Made by a program: the position numbers and the translations under genes. Shown here piece by piece: positions 19,537-28,090 of a stretch of 64,000 bases of DNA. The first letter of the stretch is position 1. The number at the start of each line of letters is the position of its first letter. The DNA comes from Geminicoccaceae bacterium. GTDB lineage: Bacteria; Pseudomonadota; Alphaproteobacteria; Geminicoccales; Geminicoccaceae. The stretch spans positions 70,452 to 134,451 of the forward strand of contig JACKIN010000009.1 in assembly GCA_020638495.1 (NCBI GenBank), read 5' to 3'. The notes below the pieces were generated by a model. It was given only the letters and a program-made list of their open reading frames with translations, had not been told where the DNA came from and searched no databases.

Positions 19537-19905
19537 CTACCGGTGCTGCGGTGCGAGCATCGGCCCGAGCTTGCGGCCGGCCAGGATGTGGACGTGGAAG
19601 TGCGGCACTTCCTGGTGTGAATCGGGGCCGTGATTGGCGAGCACGCGGTAGCCGCTCTCCCTGACGCCGGCCATGTCCGCGACCTTGCCCACGGCGCGGA
19701 AGAAGCCGGCGATGGCCGCGTCGGGGGCCTGGGCGCTGAAGTCGGCGAGCGAGACATAGGGGCCCTTGGGGATCACCAGGACATGCACCGGTGCCGCCGG
19801 ATGGATGTCCTCGAAGGCCAGCGCCCACTCGTCCTCGTAGACCTTCCTGCAGGGCAGCTCGCCGCGCAGGATGCGGGCGAAGACATTGCTGGTGTCGTAG
19901 CTCAT
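19537..19905 (-). CDS. HIT-family nucleotide hydrolase
   Basis: 122 residues, the full length of HinT-type proteins. MSYDTSNVFARILRGELPCR is the standard opening, and the catalytic triad HFHVHIL lies near residue 107 after the conserved VPHFH approach. Expected activity is hydrolysis of adenosine phosphoramidates or related nucleotides in the cytoplasm. The ATG at 19905 was chosen because the sequence upstream does not match the family. Confidence 0.9.
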   Translation of the reverse strand: MSYDTSNVFARILRGELPCRKVYEDEWALAFEDIHPAAPVHVLVIPKGPYVSLADFSAQAPDAAIAGFFRAVGKVADMAGVRESGYRVLANHGPDSHQEVPHFHVHILAGRKLGPMLAPQHR

Positions 19906-20047
19906 CGGGGATGCTCCAGGGGCGGCGGTCGCCTGTGCGTGATCGTGCTCGAGGGTTCGTGGGCGGGTTGGCCGCGACTTGTCAAGGCGGGCCGGGACTG
20001 GCAGAGACGGATGGCCGAATCTTCGGCCCTCCATTCGGGACGCCCTC

Positions 20048-21019
20048 ATGTCGCTCGCCGTCGCCATCCAGATGGACCCGCTCGAGACCGTCGACATCGA
20101 CGGCGACAGCACGTTCGTGCTGGCGCTCGAGGCGCAGCGGCGGGGACACGGCCTCTACCACTACGAGCCGAAGCATCTGAGCTACCGGCAGGGCCGGGTC
20201 CTGGCCAGGGCGCGGCCGTTCGAGGTGCGGCGGGAGAAGGGCAACCATGTCACCTTCGGTGCGCCCGAGGTGATCGATCTGGCCACCCTCGACGTCGTCC
20301 TGATGCGCCAGGACCCGCCCTTCAACCTCGCCTATATCTCGGCCACGCATCTGCTGGATCGCGTGCACCCCGGCACGCTCGTCGTCAACGACCCGCATTC
20401 GGTGAGGAACGCGCCCGAGAAGCTCTTCGTCACCCATTTCGCCGAGCTCATGCCGCCGACCCTGATCTCCTACGACATCGACGAGATGCGGGCGTTCCGC
20501 GCCGAGCAAGGCGACGTCATCGTCAAGCCGCTCTACGGCAATGGCGGGGCCGGCATCTTCCTCATCAAGCAGGACGACAACAACCTCTCGAGCCTGGTCG
20601 AGACCTTCCAGAGCTTCCTCAAGGAGCCCTTGATGGTGCAGCGCTACTTGCCGGAGATCCGCCAGGGCGACAAGCGCATCATCCTGATCGACGGCAAGCC
20701 GGCCGGGGCCGTCAACCGGGTGCCGCCCGAGTGGGACGTGCGGGCCAACCTGCATATCGGCGGCCGGGCCGAGAAGGCGGTGCTGACCAAGCGCGATCTC
20801 GAGATCTGCGAGGTGATCGGGCCGGCGCTCGAGGAGTATGGCCTCGTCTTCACCGGCATCGACGTGATCGGCGACTACCTGACCGAGATCAACGTCACCT
20901 CGCCGACCGGCCTGCAGGAGATCGACCGCTTCGACGGCGTCAGCCTCGAGCGGCAGATCTGGGACGCGATCGAGACGCGGCTGGCGAACGGGCCGACGGC
21001 ACGGCGCTGGATGAGCTGA
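20048..21019 (+). CDS. gshB: Glutathione synthase
   Basis: 323 residues. Starts MSLAVAIQMDPLETVDIDGD, the typical GshB N-terminus, which is why the ATG at 20048 is preferred over upstream starts. MRQDPPFNLAYISATHLLD, VNDPHSVRNAPEKLFV, IVKPLYGNGGAGIFLI (ATP-grasp loop) and VTSPTGLQEIDRFDGV are all present. It joins gamma-glutamylcysteine and glycine using ATP in the cytoplasm. gshA is not in the window. The stop codon lies inside the left arm of a 126-bp near-palindrome. Confidence 0.96.
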   Translation: MSLAVAIQMDPLETVDIDGDSTFVLALEAQRRGHGLYHYEPKHLSYRQGRVLARARPFEVRREKGNHVTFGAPEVIDLATLDVVLMRQDPPFNLAYISATHLLDRVHPGTLVVNDPHSVRNAPEKLFVTHFAELMPPTLISYDIDEMRAFRAEQGDVIVKPLYGNGGAGIFLIKQDDNNLSSLVETFQSFLKEPLMVQRYLPEIRQGDKRIILIDGKPAGAVNRVPPEWDVRANLHIGGRAEKAVLTKRDLEICEVIGPALEEYGLVFTGIDVIGDYLTEINVTSPTGLQEIDRFDGVSLERQIWDAIETRLANGPTARRWMS

Positions 21020-21141
21020 GCGCCTGCACGGCGACCGCATACTTCGTCAGGCTGCGGTCGATCGGTGCTCACGTAGCATCGGCTACGCTGCGCGCCGATC
21101 GCCTTGCCTTCCTCGTCTACGGTCGCCGTGCAGGCGCTCAG
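21016..21141. repeat. 126-bp near-perfect inverted repeat after gshB
   Basis: The outer arms (21016-21037 and 21120-21141) are perfectly complementary over 22 bp. Inside lie imperfectly paired stretches, then CGATCGG-rich arms, and a centre CGTAGC-ATCG-GCTACG. The whole segment could fold into one long cruciform or RNA stem. It has no T run. The left arm overlaps the gshB stop codon. Its look (intergenic, palindromic, downstream of a gene) suggests a dispersed repeat unit of this lineage, but only one copy is in the window. Confidence 0.85.
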
Positions 21142-21167
21142 ACCGGTGGCGGGGCCGAGCGCCAAGC

Positions 21168-21192
21168 AAAAAGGGCTCCCTTGCGGGAGCCC
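21168..21192 (-). terminator. Rho-independent terminator of carD
   Basis: On the minus strand GGGCTCCC-GCAA-GGGAGCCC is followed directly by TTTTT. It lies 27 bp after the carD stop. Confidence 0.9.
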
Positions 21193-21219
21193 CAGTCGCC
21201 GGAGTCGTGAGAGGGCAGC

Positions 21220-21723
21220 TCAGGCGGCAGCCGCCAGCAGCACCTTCTCGAGCTTCCTGGTCGCCTCCGTCTCGTCGACCGAATCGATCGCCGCGACCTC
21301 GCGGGCCAGGCGCTCGAGGGCGGCCCGGTACATCTGCCGCTCGCTGTAGGACTGGTCGGTGTCATCGGCGCGGTGCAGCTCGCGCACCACCTCGGCGATG
21401 GAGACCGGGTCGCCGGAGTTGATCTTCGCCTCGTATTCCTGTGCGCGTCGGCTCCACATGATGTTGCGCCGCGGCCGGGTACGGATCTTGAGTGCATCGA
21501 GGGCCGACTGGATCTTCTCGCGGCTGCTGAGCTTGCGCATACCGGAGTTCGGCGCCTTCTCGACCGGCACGCGCAGGATCAGCTTCTCGTTCTCGAACGA
21601 GACGACGTACATCTCGAGATGCATTCCGGCGATCGTCTGCTTCTCGATACCGGTGATCCGTCCGACCCCGTGGCTCGGATAGACGATGTAATCCCCGGCA
21701 TCGTAGGCGAGGTCTCTTGCCAT
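21220..21723 (-). CDS. carD: CarD-family transcriptional regulator
   Basis: 167 residues. The N-terminal RNA-polymerase interaction domain (CarD_CdnL_TRCF) reads GDYIVYPSHGVGRITGIEKQ and VPVEKAPNSGMRKLSS; the helical C-terminal domain has RRAQEYEAKINSGDP and ERQMYRAALERLAREVAAID. CarD binds the RNA polymerase beta subunit and stabilises open promoter complexes, often at rRNA promoters. It has its own terminator, so it is probably a single-gene unit with fdxA upstream on the same strand. Confidence 0.95.
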   Translation of the reverse strand: MARDLAYDAGDYIVYPSHGVGRITGIEKQTIAGMHLEMYVVSFENEKLILRVPVEKAPNSGMRKLSSREKIQSALDALKIRTRPRRNIMWSRRAQEYEAKINSGDPVSIAEVVRELHRADDTDQSYSERQMYRAALERLAREVAAIDSVDETEATRKLEKVLLAAAA

Positions 21724-22030
21724 CGACTTGATTCTCCACTAACGGTGGTGCCCCAGCCGCGCGAATTCAATCATCCCTCGTTCAGCCGCCAATTCGAACG
21801 AGCGGCATCGCCACACGAGGCAATTCGGTGGCGTGACGCGTGCGTCCATGCGGTCCGGCCGAAGGCGATTTTCGAGGTTGTTCTTCCTCGCTATCCAACG
21901 CAGCGTGTGATGTTTAGCACAAATTCGTCTCAAATGCCACACTGCTGTTGCAGTGCGGCGAGAGCGCGCATCCGTTGGCCGGTCGTCGTCGGCGTTTCCC
22001 AGTCGTTCGCGGCCGGCTGGTGCCCGGTTG
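21724..22030. other. Intergenic region carD-fdxA
   Basis: 307 bp without a gene. It holds one clean hairpin, CACTGC-TGTT-GCAGTG (21940-21955), with no good T run on either strand; it could act as a weak end for fdxA or a protein site. The rest should contain the carD promoter on the minus strand, but I cannot fix -35/-10 boxes with confidence. Confidence 0.4.
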
Positions 22031-22372
22031 CTAGCTGCCGCTGCCGGGATTGGGGCTGAAGTACTTTTCGTACTTGCCCTTCTCGTCCTTGTGCTCGTCG
22101 GCGTCGGCGGGCTCCTCGCCCTTGCGGGTGATGTTCGGCCATGGCCCGGTCGAATACTGGCGGTTGAGCTCCAGCCACTTCTCCGCCTCGCTCTCGGTAT
22201 CGGGCAGGATGGCCTCGGCCGGGCATTCGGGCTCGCACACGCCGCAATCGATGCATTCGTCGGGATTGATGACCAGCATCGTCTCGCCCTCGTAGAAGCA
22301 GTCCACGGGGCAGACTTCGACGCAATCCATGTACTTGCACCTGATGCAGGCTTCGGTGACGACGTAGGTCAT
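22031..22372 (-). CDS. fdxA: Seven-iron ferredoxin FdxA
   Basis: 113 residues. MTYVVTEACIRCKYMDCVEV followed by CPVDCFYEG and CIDCGVCEPECPAEAI gives the Cys pattern of [3Fe-4S][4Fe-4S] ferredoxins. The long acidic C-terminal tail (EKWLELNRQYSTGPWPNITR) is the usual alphaproteobacterial FdxA ending. A soluble electron carrier. The ATG at 22372 is fixed by the conserved N-terminus. Confidence 0.95.
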   Translation of the reverse strand: MTYVVTEACIRCKYMDCVEVCPVDCFYEGETMLVINPDECIDCGVCEPECPAEAILPDTESEAEKWLELNRQYSTGPWPNITRKGEEPADADEHKDEKGKYEKYFSPNPGSGS

Positions 22373-22458
22373 CGGGGCTCCGTCCTTCGCGCTGGCGGTT
22401 CCGGTTCTAGCCAAGAACGGCGCGCCGGGCCAGCCGGTTCGGCACGTTTTCGCGCCCG

Positions 22459-24294
22459 TCAGCGACGGCCGAACAGGCGCTCGATATCCGCCTTGCCGAG
22501 GGCGATCGAGGTCGGCCGGCCGTGGATGCACTGGCCGGAATGCGGTGTTTTCTCCATGTCGCGGAGCAGCGCGTTCATCTCGGCCGGGGTGAGCCGGCGG
22601 CCGGCGCGCACGCTGCCGTGGCAGGCGGCCCGGGCGACCACCTTCAGAAGTGCCTCCTCGAGCGGCAGCGCCTGATCGAGGCTGGCTAGGTCGCCGGCGA
22701 TGTCGTGCAGCAGCGAGGCCACGGAGTCCGTGCCGATCGGCGCCGGGGTCTCGCGGACCAGGACCGCCTCGCTGCCGAAGGCCTCGAGCACGAGGCCGAG
22801 CGGCACGAGGTCGGCCGCCCGCTCGAGGAGCAGCTCCCGCGTCCGCCCATCGACCGTCACCACCTCGGGGATCAGCAGGGTCTGGCGGGCCACAGCACCG
22901 GCGGCGAGCGCCTTCTTCAGCCGCTCGTAGACCAGCCGCTCGTGGGCGGCGTGCTGGTCGACGATGACGATGCCGTCCCTGGTCTGCGTCACGATGTAGG
23001 TTTCGTGCACCTGGGCGCAGGCGGCGCCGAGCGGGAACTCGGCAGCGCCCTCGGGCGGTGGCGCGTCGCCATGCCGCATGCTGGGCGGGCCGATGTCGAG
23101 GCCGGGCGGCGCCTGGTAGCGCTGCGCCGCCTCGGCGAGGCCGGCGGCCGGTGGGACCTCCGGCCGGCTCCAGGCCCCGCTGCCGGCCCCGGGGCCACCC
23201 CCGAGGTTGCCGCCGGGCGTGAACCTGGCGAGGGCGGCGGCGCCGGTGGTGGTGCTGCTGCGGTGGCCGTGCTCGGCCAGCGCGCGCTTGAGGGCGCCGA
23301 CGATGAGCCCGCGCACCTCGCCGCTGTCCCGGAACCGCACCTCGGCCTTGGTGGGGTGGACGTTCACGTCGACCAGAGCCGTCGGCAGCTCGAGGAAGAG
23401 GGCGGCGATCGGCTGGCGGTTGGCCGGCAGGAGGTCGGCATAGGCGGCCCGCAGCGCACCCTTGAGCAGCCGGTCCTGCACCGGCCGGCCGTTGACCACG
23501 AGATGCTGATCGCGGCCGTGATTGCGGCTCAGCGTCGGCAGGGCGGCGAGGCCGAAGAGCCGCAGGCCGTCGCGCTCGGCCGCGATCTCGATCGAGTTCT
23601 CGACCACGGGCCGGCCGAGGAGCGCGGTGAGGCGGGCTTCGCGGTCGGCCGGCGCCAGGTCGAGGAGGCGCCGCCCGCCGGCCTCGAGGCGAAAGCCGGT
23701 CTTCGGGTGCGCCAGGGCCAGGCGCTCGACGATCTCGCGCGCCAGCTCCAGCTCGCGCCGCTCGGACTTCAGGAACTTGAGCCGGGCCGGGGTATTGAAG
23801 AAGAGGTCCAGGACATCGACGCGGGTGCCGGCCGGGGCCGCTGCCGGCTCGGCCGCGCCCAGCCGGCCGCCATCGCCGGCGAGCCGCCAGCCATGCGCCT
23901 CGCTGGCGGTGCGGCTGGTCAGGGTGAAGCGGCTGACCGAGGCGATCGACGGCAGGGCCTCGCCGCGAAAGCCGAGGGTCCGGATGTCGACGAGCTGCTC
24001 GTCCAGGAGCTTCGAGGTGGCATGCCGCTCGACCGCCAGCTCCAGCTCGGCCCGGGTCATGCCCGAGCCGTCGTCCTCGACCGTGATGGCGCGCCGGCCG
24101 GCTTCCTCGAGCGTCACCCGGACGCGGGTGGCGCCGGCGTCGATGGCGTTCTCGACCAGCTCCTTGACGGCCGAGGCCGGGCGCTCGACCACCTCGCCCG
24201 CGGCGATGCGGTTGACCAGGCCCGGCGGCAGGCGGCGGATGCGCGGCGCCGGCCCCCGGGCGGTGGGTGCGCTGCTCTCAGCCCTTGCCGCCAT
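22459..24294 (-). CDS. mutL: DNA mismatch repair protein MutL
   Basis: 611 residues. The N-terminal GHKL ATPase is clear: NRIAAGEVVERPASAVKELV, NAIDAGAT, EDDGSGM and TLGFRGEALPSIASV. A variable Pro/Gly-rich linker runs from about 340 to 420. The C-terminal dimerisation domain contains DQHAAHERLVYERLK, the metal-dependent endonuclease motif DQHA(X)2E(X)4E, so this MutL probably nicks DNA itself, as expected without MutH. The ATG at 24294 overlaps the end of the M16 gene by 17 bp. Confidence 0.95.
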   Translation of the reverse strand: MAARAESSAPTARGPAPRIRRLPPGLVNRIAAGEVVERPASAVKELVENAIDAGATRVRVTLEEAGRRAITVEDDGSGMTRAELELAVERHATSKLLDEQLVDIRTLGFRGEALPSIASVSRFTLTSRTASEAHGWRLAGDGGRLGAAEPAAAPAGTRVDVLDLFFNTPARLKFLKSERRELELAREIVERLALAHPKTGFRLEAGGRRLLDLAPADREARLTALLGRPVVENSIEIAAERDGLRLFGLAALPTLSRNHGRDQHLVVNGRPVQDRLLKGALRAAYADLLPANRQPIAALFLELPTALVDVNVHPTKAEVRFRDSGEVRGLIVGALKRALAEHGHRSSTTTGAAALARFTPGGNLGGGPGAGSGAWSRPEVPPAAGLAEAAQRYQAPPGLDIGPPSMRHGDAPPPEGAAEFPLGAACAQVHETYIVTQTRDGIVIVDQHAAHERLVYERLKKALAAGAVARQTLLIPEVVTVDGRTRELLLERAADLVPLGLVLEAFGSEAVLVRETPAPIGTDSVASLLHDIAGDLASLDQALPLEEALLKVVARAACHGSVRAGRRLTPAEMNALLRDMEKTPHSGQCIHGRPTSIALGKADIERLFGRR

Positions 24295-25609
24295 TGCCGT
24301 TGGCCGCGACCAGCGGGCTCAGGCGGGTCGCACCGTCGAGGCCGACGGGATCGCCGACCACCGAGAAGAGCGGCTCGGCGCTGAACAGGCGCTCGCTCGC
24401 GCGGGCCACGTCGGCGAGGGCGACCGCCTCGATGAGCGCATTGCGGCGCTCGAGATAGTCGATGCCGAGATCGGCCACCTGCATGCCGACGAGCATGCGG
24501 GCGACGCTCTCGTTGCTGGTGAAGCGGAGCGGGAAGGAGCCGGTGAGGTAGGTCCGGGCATTGGCGAGGTCGGTCTCGCCGATATCGCCCTCGGCCATGC
24601 GCCCGAGCTCGGCCCGGATCACCTCGATCGACTGCGCCACCTGGTCGTTCCTGGTCGCCACCCCGCCCATCCAGAGCGGGGCGAGCTCGGCGTCGACGAG
24701 GTGGGAATAGACCGAGTAGGCGAGCCCCCGCTTCTCGCGCACCTCCTCGAGGAGCCGGGACGCGAAGCCGCCGCCGCCGATGATGTAGTTGGCGACATAG
24801 GCGGCGTAGTAGTCGGGGTCGTCGCGCGGGATGCCGGGCAGGCCGAAGGTCACGACACTCTGCGGGATGGTCATGGGGGTGACCAGCGTGGCGCCGGTCG
24901 CCGGCGTCGCCGGCAGGAGCGGCGGCAGGTCGGCCACGGCCGGAAGGTGGGCGAAGGCCCGGTCCAGCAGCGGCGCCAGCTCCGCCGCGGTGATGTCGCC
25001 GGCGACGCCGATGACGAGGTTGTCGCGGGCGAGGCGGCTTGCGACATAGGTCTCGAGGTCGGCCCGCGTGACCGCGCGGATGGCTTCGGGCGTGCCCTGC
25101 GCCGGCCGGCCATAGGCGTGATCGGGGAAGGCGTGGGCGAACCAGACGCGGCCCGCGACCGTGTTGGGGTCGGTGCGCCGGCGCTGCAGGTCGCTCGTGA
25201 TCTGCTGGCGGATGCGCTCGATGGGCTCGGCATCGAAGCGCGGCTCGGCGAGCGCCAGTCGCAGCAGCTCGAAAGCCCGCTCGCGGTTCCCGTTGAGCGT
25301 CATCAGGCGGCCGGCCAGCGCGTCCCGCTCGGCGGTGAGCTGGAGCCGGATCGCCAGATCCTCGAGCTCGGTGCGAAAGGCGAGGCTGTCGAGCTCGCCG
25401 GCGCCCTCGTCGAGCAGCCCGGCGACCATGCGGGACAGGCCCTCGCTGCCGGCCGGGTCGGCGGCGGCCCCGCCCCGAAAGCTGAAGGCGACCGCCAGCA
25501 GCGGCACGCTCGGCGCGTTGACCAGCCACGCCTCGAGGCCGCCCGGGGTCAGGACCCGCTCGACGTCGGTGCCGAAAGCAGTCGTGGTGGCGGGCATGGT
25601 ATGCGGCAA
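24278..25609 (-). CDS. M16-family peptidase-like protein, zinc motif missing
   Basis: 443 residues in two M16 halves. At the position of the HXXEH zinc motif it has EGLSRMVAGLLDEGAGELDS, with no metal ligands, so this is the non-catalytic partner. The glycine loop YIIGGGGFASRLLEEVREKR and GLAYSVYS near 275-300 are well conserved. The pair of one active and one inactive M16 protein is a standard arrangement that forms a clamshell peptidase. Six bases separate it from the catalytic gene. Confidence 0.92.
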   Translation of the reverse strand: MPHTMPATTTAFGTDVERVLTPGGLEAWLVNAPSVPLLAVAFSFRGGAAADPAGSEGLSRMVAGLLDEGAGELDSLAFRTELEDLAIRLQLTAERDALAGRLMTLNGNRERAFELLRLALAEPRFDAEPIERIRQQITSDLQRRRTDPNTVAGRVWFAHAFPDHAYGRPAQGTPEAIRAVTRADLETYVASRLARDNLVIGVAGDITAAELAPLLDRAFAHLPAVADLPPLLPATPATGATLVTPMTIPQSVVTFGLPGIPRDDPDYYAAYVANYIIGGGGFASRLLEEVREKRGLAYSVYSHLVDAELAPLWMGGVATRNDQVAQSIEVIRAELGRMAEGDIGETDLANARTYLTGSFPLRFTSNESVARMLVGMQVADLGIDYLERRNALIEAVALADVARASERLFSAEPLFSVVGDPVGLDGATRLSPLVAANGNGGKG

Positions 25610-25615
25610 GACCTG

Positions 25616-27013
25616 CTATCCCGTGGCTGCGGCGGCGGTGGCTGCGTCTGCAGTGGCGGCGTCGCCGGCCGGGCGCTTGCCGTTGCCATTCCGGGCCGGC
25701 GTGAGGCGGCCGGTGACCGAGCGGCCGCGGTCGAAGAGCTCGCGGGCGGCTGCCTCCACCGCCGGGCGGGTCACGGCCGCGATGCTGGCCGGCCAGCTCT
25801 CGACGTCCTCGATCGTCGAGCCGGTGGTCAAGGCGCTGCCGAAGACGCGGACCGCGGTGGTCAGGCTGTCCCGGGCGTAGACCGATTCGGCGATCAGCCG
25901 CGCCTTGACGCGCTCGACCTCGGCCTCGGTGACGCCGTCCTCGACCAGCCTTTCGATCTCGGCGTCGAGGGCCTTCTCGAGCCGGTCGAGATCGACCTCG
26001 CCGCGCGGGCTGCCGTAGATGCGAAAGGCCGTCTGGTCGAGGCTGGTGCCCCGATAATAGGCGCCGATGCCCGAGGCGAGGGCCTGGTCGACGACGATGG
26101 CGCGGTAGAGCCGGCTGGTGCCGCCGCCGCCGAAGAGCTCGGCCAGGACCTCGAGCGCGTGCGCCCGGCCATCGGCCGCGGTGGCGTGGCTCGGCGCCAA
26201 ATAGGAGCGCACGAGGCTCGGCTGCTCGACCCGCTCGTGCGCCAGCTCGATGCGCCGCTCGGCGAGCTGCGGCGGCTCGACGAGGCGCCGCCGCTCGGGC
26301 GTCGGGCGGGGCGCCACCCGGCCATAGGTCCGCTCCGCCAGAGGCCGCAGCTCGTCCATGGTGATGTCGCCGGCGACCACCAGGATGGCGTTGTTGGGGG
26401 CGTACCAGAGGTCATAGAAGGCGAGCGCGTCCTCGCGCGTGTAGCTCGCGATCTCGTGGTGCCAGCCGATGATCGGCAGCCGGTAGGGATGGTTCAGGAA
26501 CTGGGCGGCGTCGAGCTGCTCGTGGAGCATGGCCCCAGGCTGGTTGTCGACGCGCGAGCTGCGCTCCTCGAGGATGACGTCGCGCTCGGCCAGGACATGG
26601 GCCGCATCCAGGCGGAGATTGGCCATGCGGTCGGCTTCCATCTCCATCACCATGGCCAGCCGGTCCCTGGCGATGTTCTGGAAATAGGCGGTGAAGTCGC
26701 TCGATGTCATGGCGTTGTCGTTGCCGCCGTGGCGGGCCACGATCTTCGAGAACTCGCCCGGGGCTATGGCCTCCGTCCCCTTGAACATCAGATGCTCGAG
26801 GAAATGCGGCAGGCCGGACTTGCCGGGCGGGCTGTCGGCCGTGCCCACCTTGTACCAGACCCAGTGCGAGACGACTGGCGCGCGATGGTTCTCGATGACG
26901 ACCACCTGCATGCCGTTGTCGAGCGTGAAGGTCTGCGGATGGAACATGCCCATGGGCGCCCCTGCCTCGGCCGCGAGGTTGAGACCCGTCGCCATGGCTC
27001 CGGCTTCCGGCAT
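25616..27013 (-). CDS. M16-family zinc peptidase, catalytic subunit
   Basis: 465 residues. The inverted zinc motif HFLEH is at residues 70-74 in SGLPHFLEHLMFKGTE, with the downstream Glu in the VMEMEADRMANL/ERDVILEERSSR region as third ligand. ELFGGGGTSRLYRAIVVDQA is the conserved loop. A short first helix is not a clear signal peptide, so location is uncertain (cytoplasm or periplasm). The Ala/Thr-rich end (DAATADAATAAAATG) is low complexity. Cotranscribed with the inactive subunit and mutL. Confidence 0.92.
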   Translation of the reverse strand: MPEAGAMATGLNLAAEAGAPMGMFHPQTFTLDNGMQVVVIENHRAPVVSHWVWYKVGTADSPPGKSGLPHFLEHLMFKGTEAIAPGEFSKIVARHGGNDNAMTSSDFTAYFQNIARDRLAMVMEMEADRMANLRLDAAHVLAERDVILEERSSRVDNQPGAMLHEQLDAAQFLNHPYRLPIIGWHHEIASYTREDALAFYDLWYAPNNAILVVAGDITMDELRPLAERTYGRVAPRPTPERRRLVEPPQLAERRIELAHERVEQPSLVRSYLAPSHATAADGRAHALEVLAELFGGGGTSRLYRAIVVDQALASGIGAYYRGTSLDQTAFRIYGSPRGEVDLDRLEKALDAEIERLVEDGVTEAEVERVKARLIAESVYARDSLTTAVRVFGSALTTGSTIEDVESWPASIAAVTRPAVEAAARELFDRGRSVTGRLTPARNGNGKRPAGDAATADAATAAAATG

Positions 27014-27026
27014 CGCCGTCGCCTCC

Positions 27027-27590
27027 CTATTGCTCGGGTGCCGGGGGCTCGACCACCGACGTGCCGACCCGCTGGGTGACGACGCGCGCGCTCTGGCCCT
27101 CCGCCTCGAGGCGCGCCGCCTCGGCGGTGGGGTCGAGCGGCTGATAGACGCCGGAGCTGTCGACCATGCGCCGCCTCTGGAAATCGAGGATGAAGAGGAA
27201 GCGGCTCTCGTCGAGCTGGGTCATCTCGGTGTTCTCCTCGAGGATCACTTCGCGGATGTTGGGCTCGACGGTGCCGGGCAGGCCGGCGAGGAGCGCTTCC
27301 TCGGCCGGGCTCGGGTCGGCCTCCGGGACCGGCTGGCCGAAGAGCAGCTCCTGGGTCTGCAGGGACGCCGTGCCCTGCTGCTGCGCCGGGCTCGGCGTGC
27401 CCGGCTTCGGCAGGGTGTAGCTGGGTGGCAGCACCAGAGGCTGGCGGCGCACCACCTGGAACTCGTCGGGTGCCCGCCGGCCCATGCCGAGCCGCTCCTG
27501 CAGCGTGCCGCTGCCGCAGCCGGTCAGCGCCACGAGGACGAGCGCCATGCAGCCGAAGGCGATCCGACTTCCCTGGCCCGCTCGCTTCAC
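27027..27590 (-). CDS. DUF3035 lipoprotein
   Basis: 187 residues from the GTG at 27590, which follows GGAGACAAAA. Lipobox LTGCGSG (Cys near residue 25) ends a hydrophobic signal. The proline-rich RRQPLVLPPSYTLPKPG segment is the DUF3035 hallmark. Function unknown; the position between lspA and the M16 pair is conserved in alphaproteobacteria, and LspA would process it. The GTG overlaps the lspA stop by 4 bp. Confidence 0.88.
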   Translation of the reverse strand: MKRAGQGSRIAFGCMALVLVALTGCGSGTLQERLGMGRRAPDEFQVVRRQPLVLPPSYTLPKPGTPSPAQQQGTASLQTQELLFGQPVPEADPSPAEEALLAGLPGTVEPNIREVILEENTEMTQLDESRFLFILDFQRRRMVDSSGVYQPLDPTAEAARLEAEGQSARVVTQRVGTSVVEPPAPEQ

Positions 27591-28090
27591 TTTTGTCTCC
27601 CTGCGACAGGTAGCGCTTCCCGGCCGCCCAGCAGGCTGTCGCCCACCAGCAGAGCCGCGCCGACGACGATGGCGCTGTCGGCCACGTTGAACGCCGGCCA
27701 ATGGTAGCCGAAAGCATGGAAATCGAGGAAGTCGACCACGGCGCCATAGCGTACCCGGTCGACGACATTGCCGAGCGCCCCGGCGAGGATCAGCCAGATG
27801 GCGAGGCGCGGCAGCTTCCGCCGCTCACGGCGCAGCCAGACGACGAGGAGGGCCGAGACCAGGAGCGCCACGCCGACGAGCAGCCAGCGGCCAGCCTCGC
27901 TGCCGGCCTGGAACATGCCGAAGCTGACGCCCCGGTTCCAGACGAGGACGAGGTTGAAGAAGCCGGTGACCTCGACGAAGCCCCGGTCGGCGAGGCTGGC
28001 GAGCGCCCACTGCTTGGTCAGGAAGTCCAGGACCAGGATCAGGAGGAAGACGCCGGGTCCGAGCCAGCGCCGGGCCGGGTCGTTCCTCAA
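27587..28090 (-). CDS. lspA: Lipoprotein signal peptidase II
   Basis: 167 residues with four helices. The aspartyl protease signatures are VWNRGVSFGMF, GALGNVVDRVRYGAVVDFLD and FNVADSAIVVGAALL, holding the two catalytic Asp. The only suitable start is the TTG at 28090, which overlaps the ileS stop (TTGA), so translation is coupled. It cleaves prolipoproteins at the lipobox Cys in the inner membrane. Confidence 0.94.
   Translation of the reverse strand: MRNDPARRWLGPGVFLLILVLDFLTKQWALASLADRGFVEVTGFFNLVLVWNRGVSFGMFQAGSEAGRWLLVGVALLVSALLVVWLRRERRKLPRLAIWLILAGALGNVVDRVRYGAVVDFLDFHAFGYHWPAFNVADSAIVVGAALLVGDSLLGGREALPVAGRQK

Noticed and set aside
24278..25609. Inactivated pseudogene because HXXEH is missing
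   Set aside because: Loss of the zinc motif in one of two adjacent M16 genes is the normal state of this heterodimeric family; the frame is intact.
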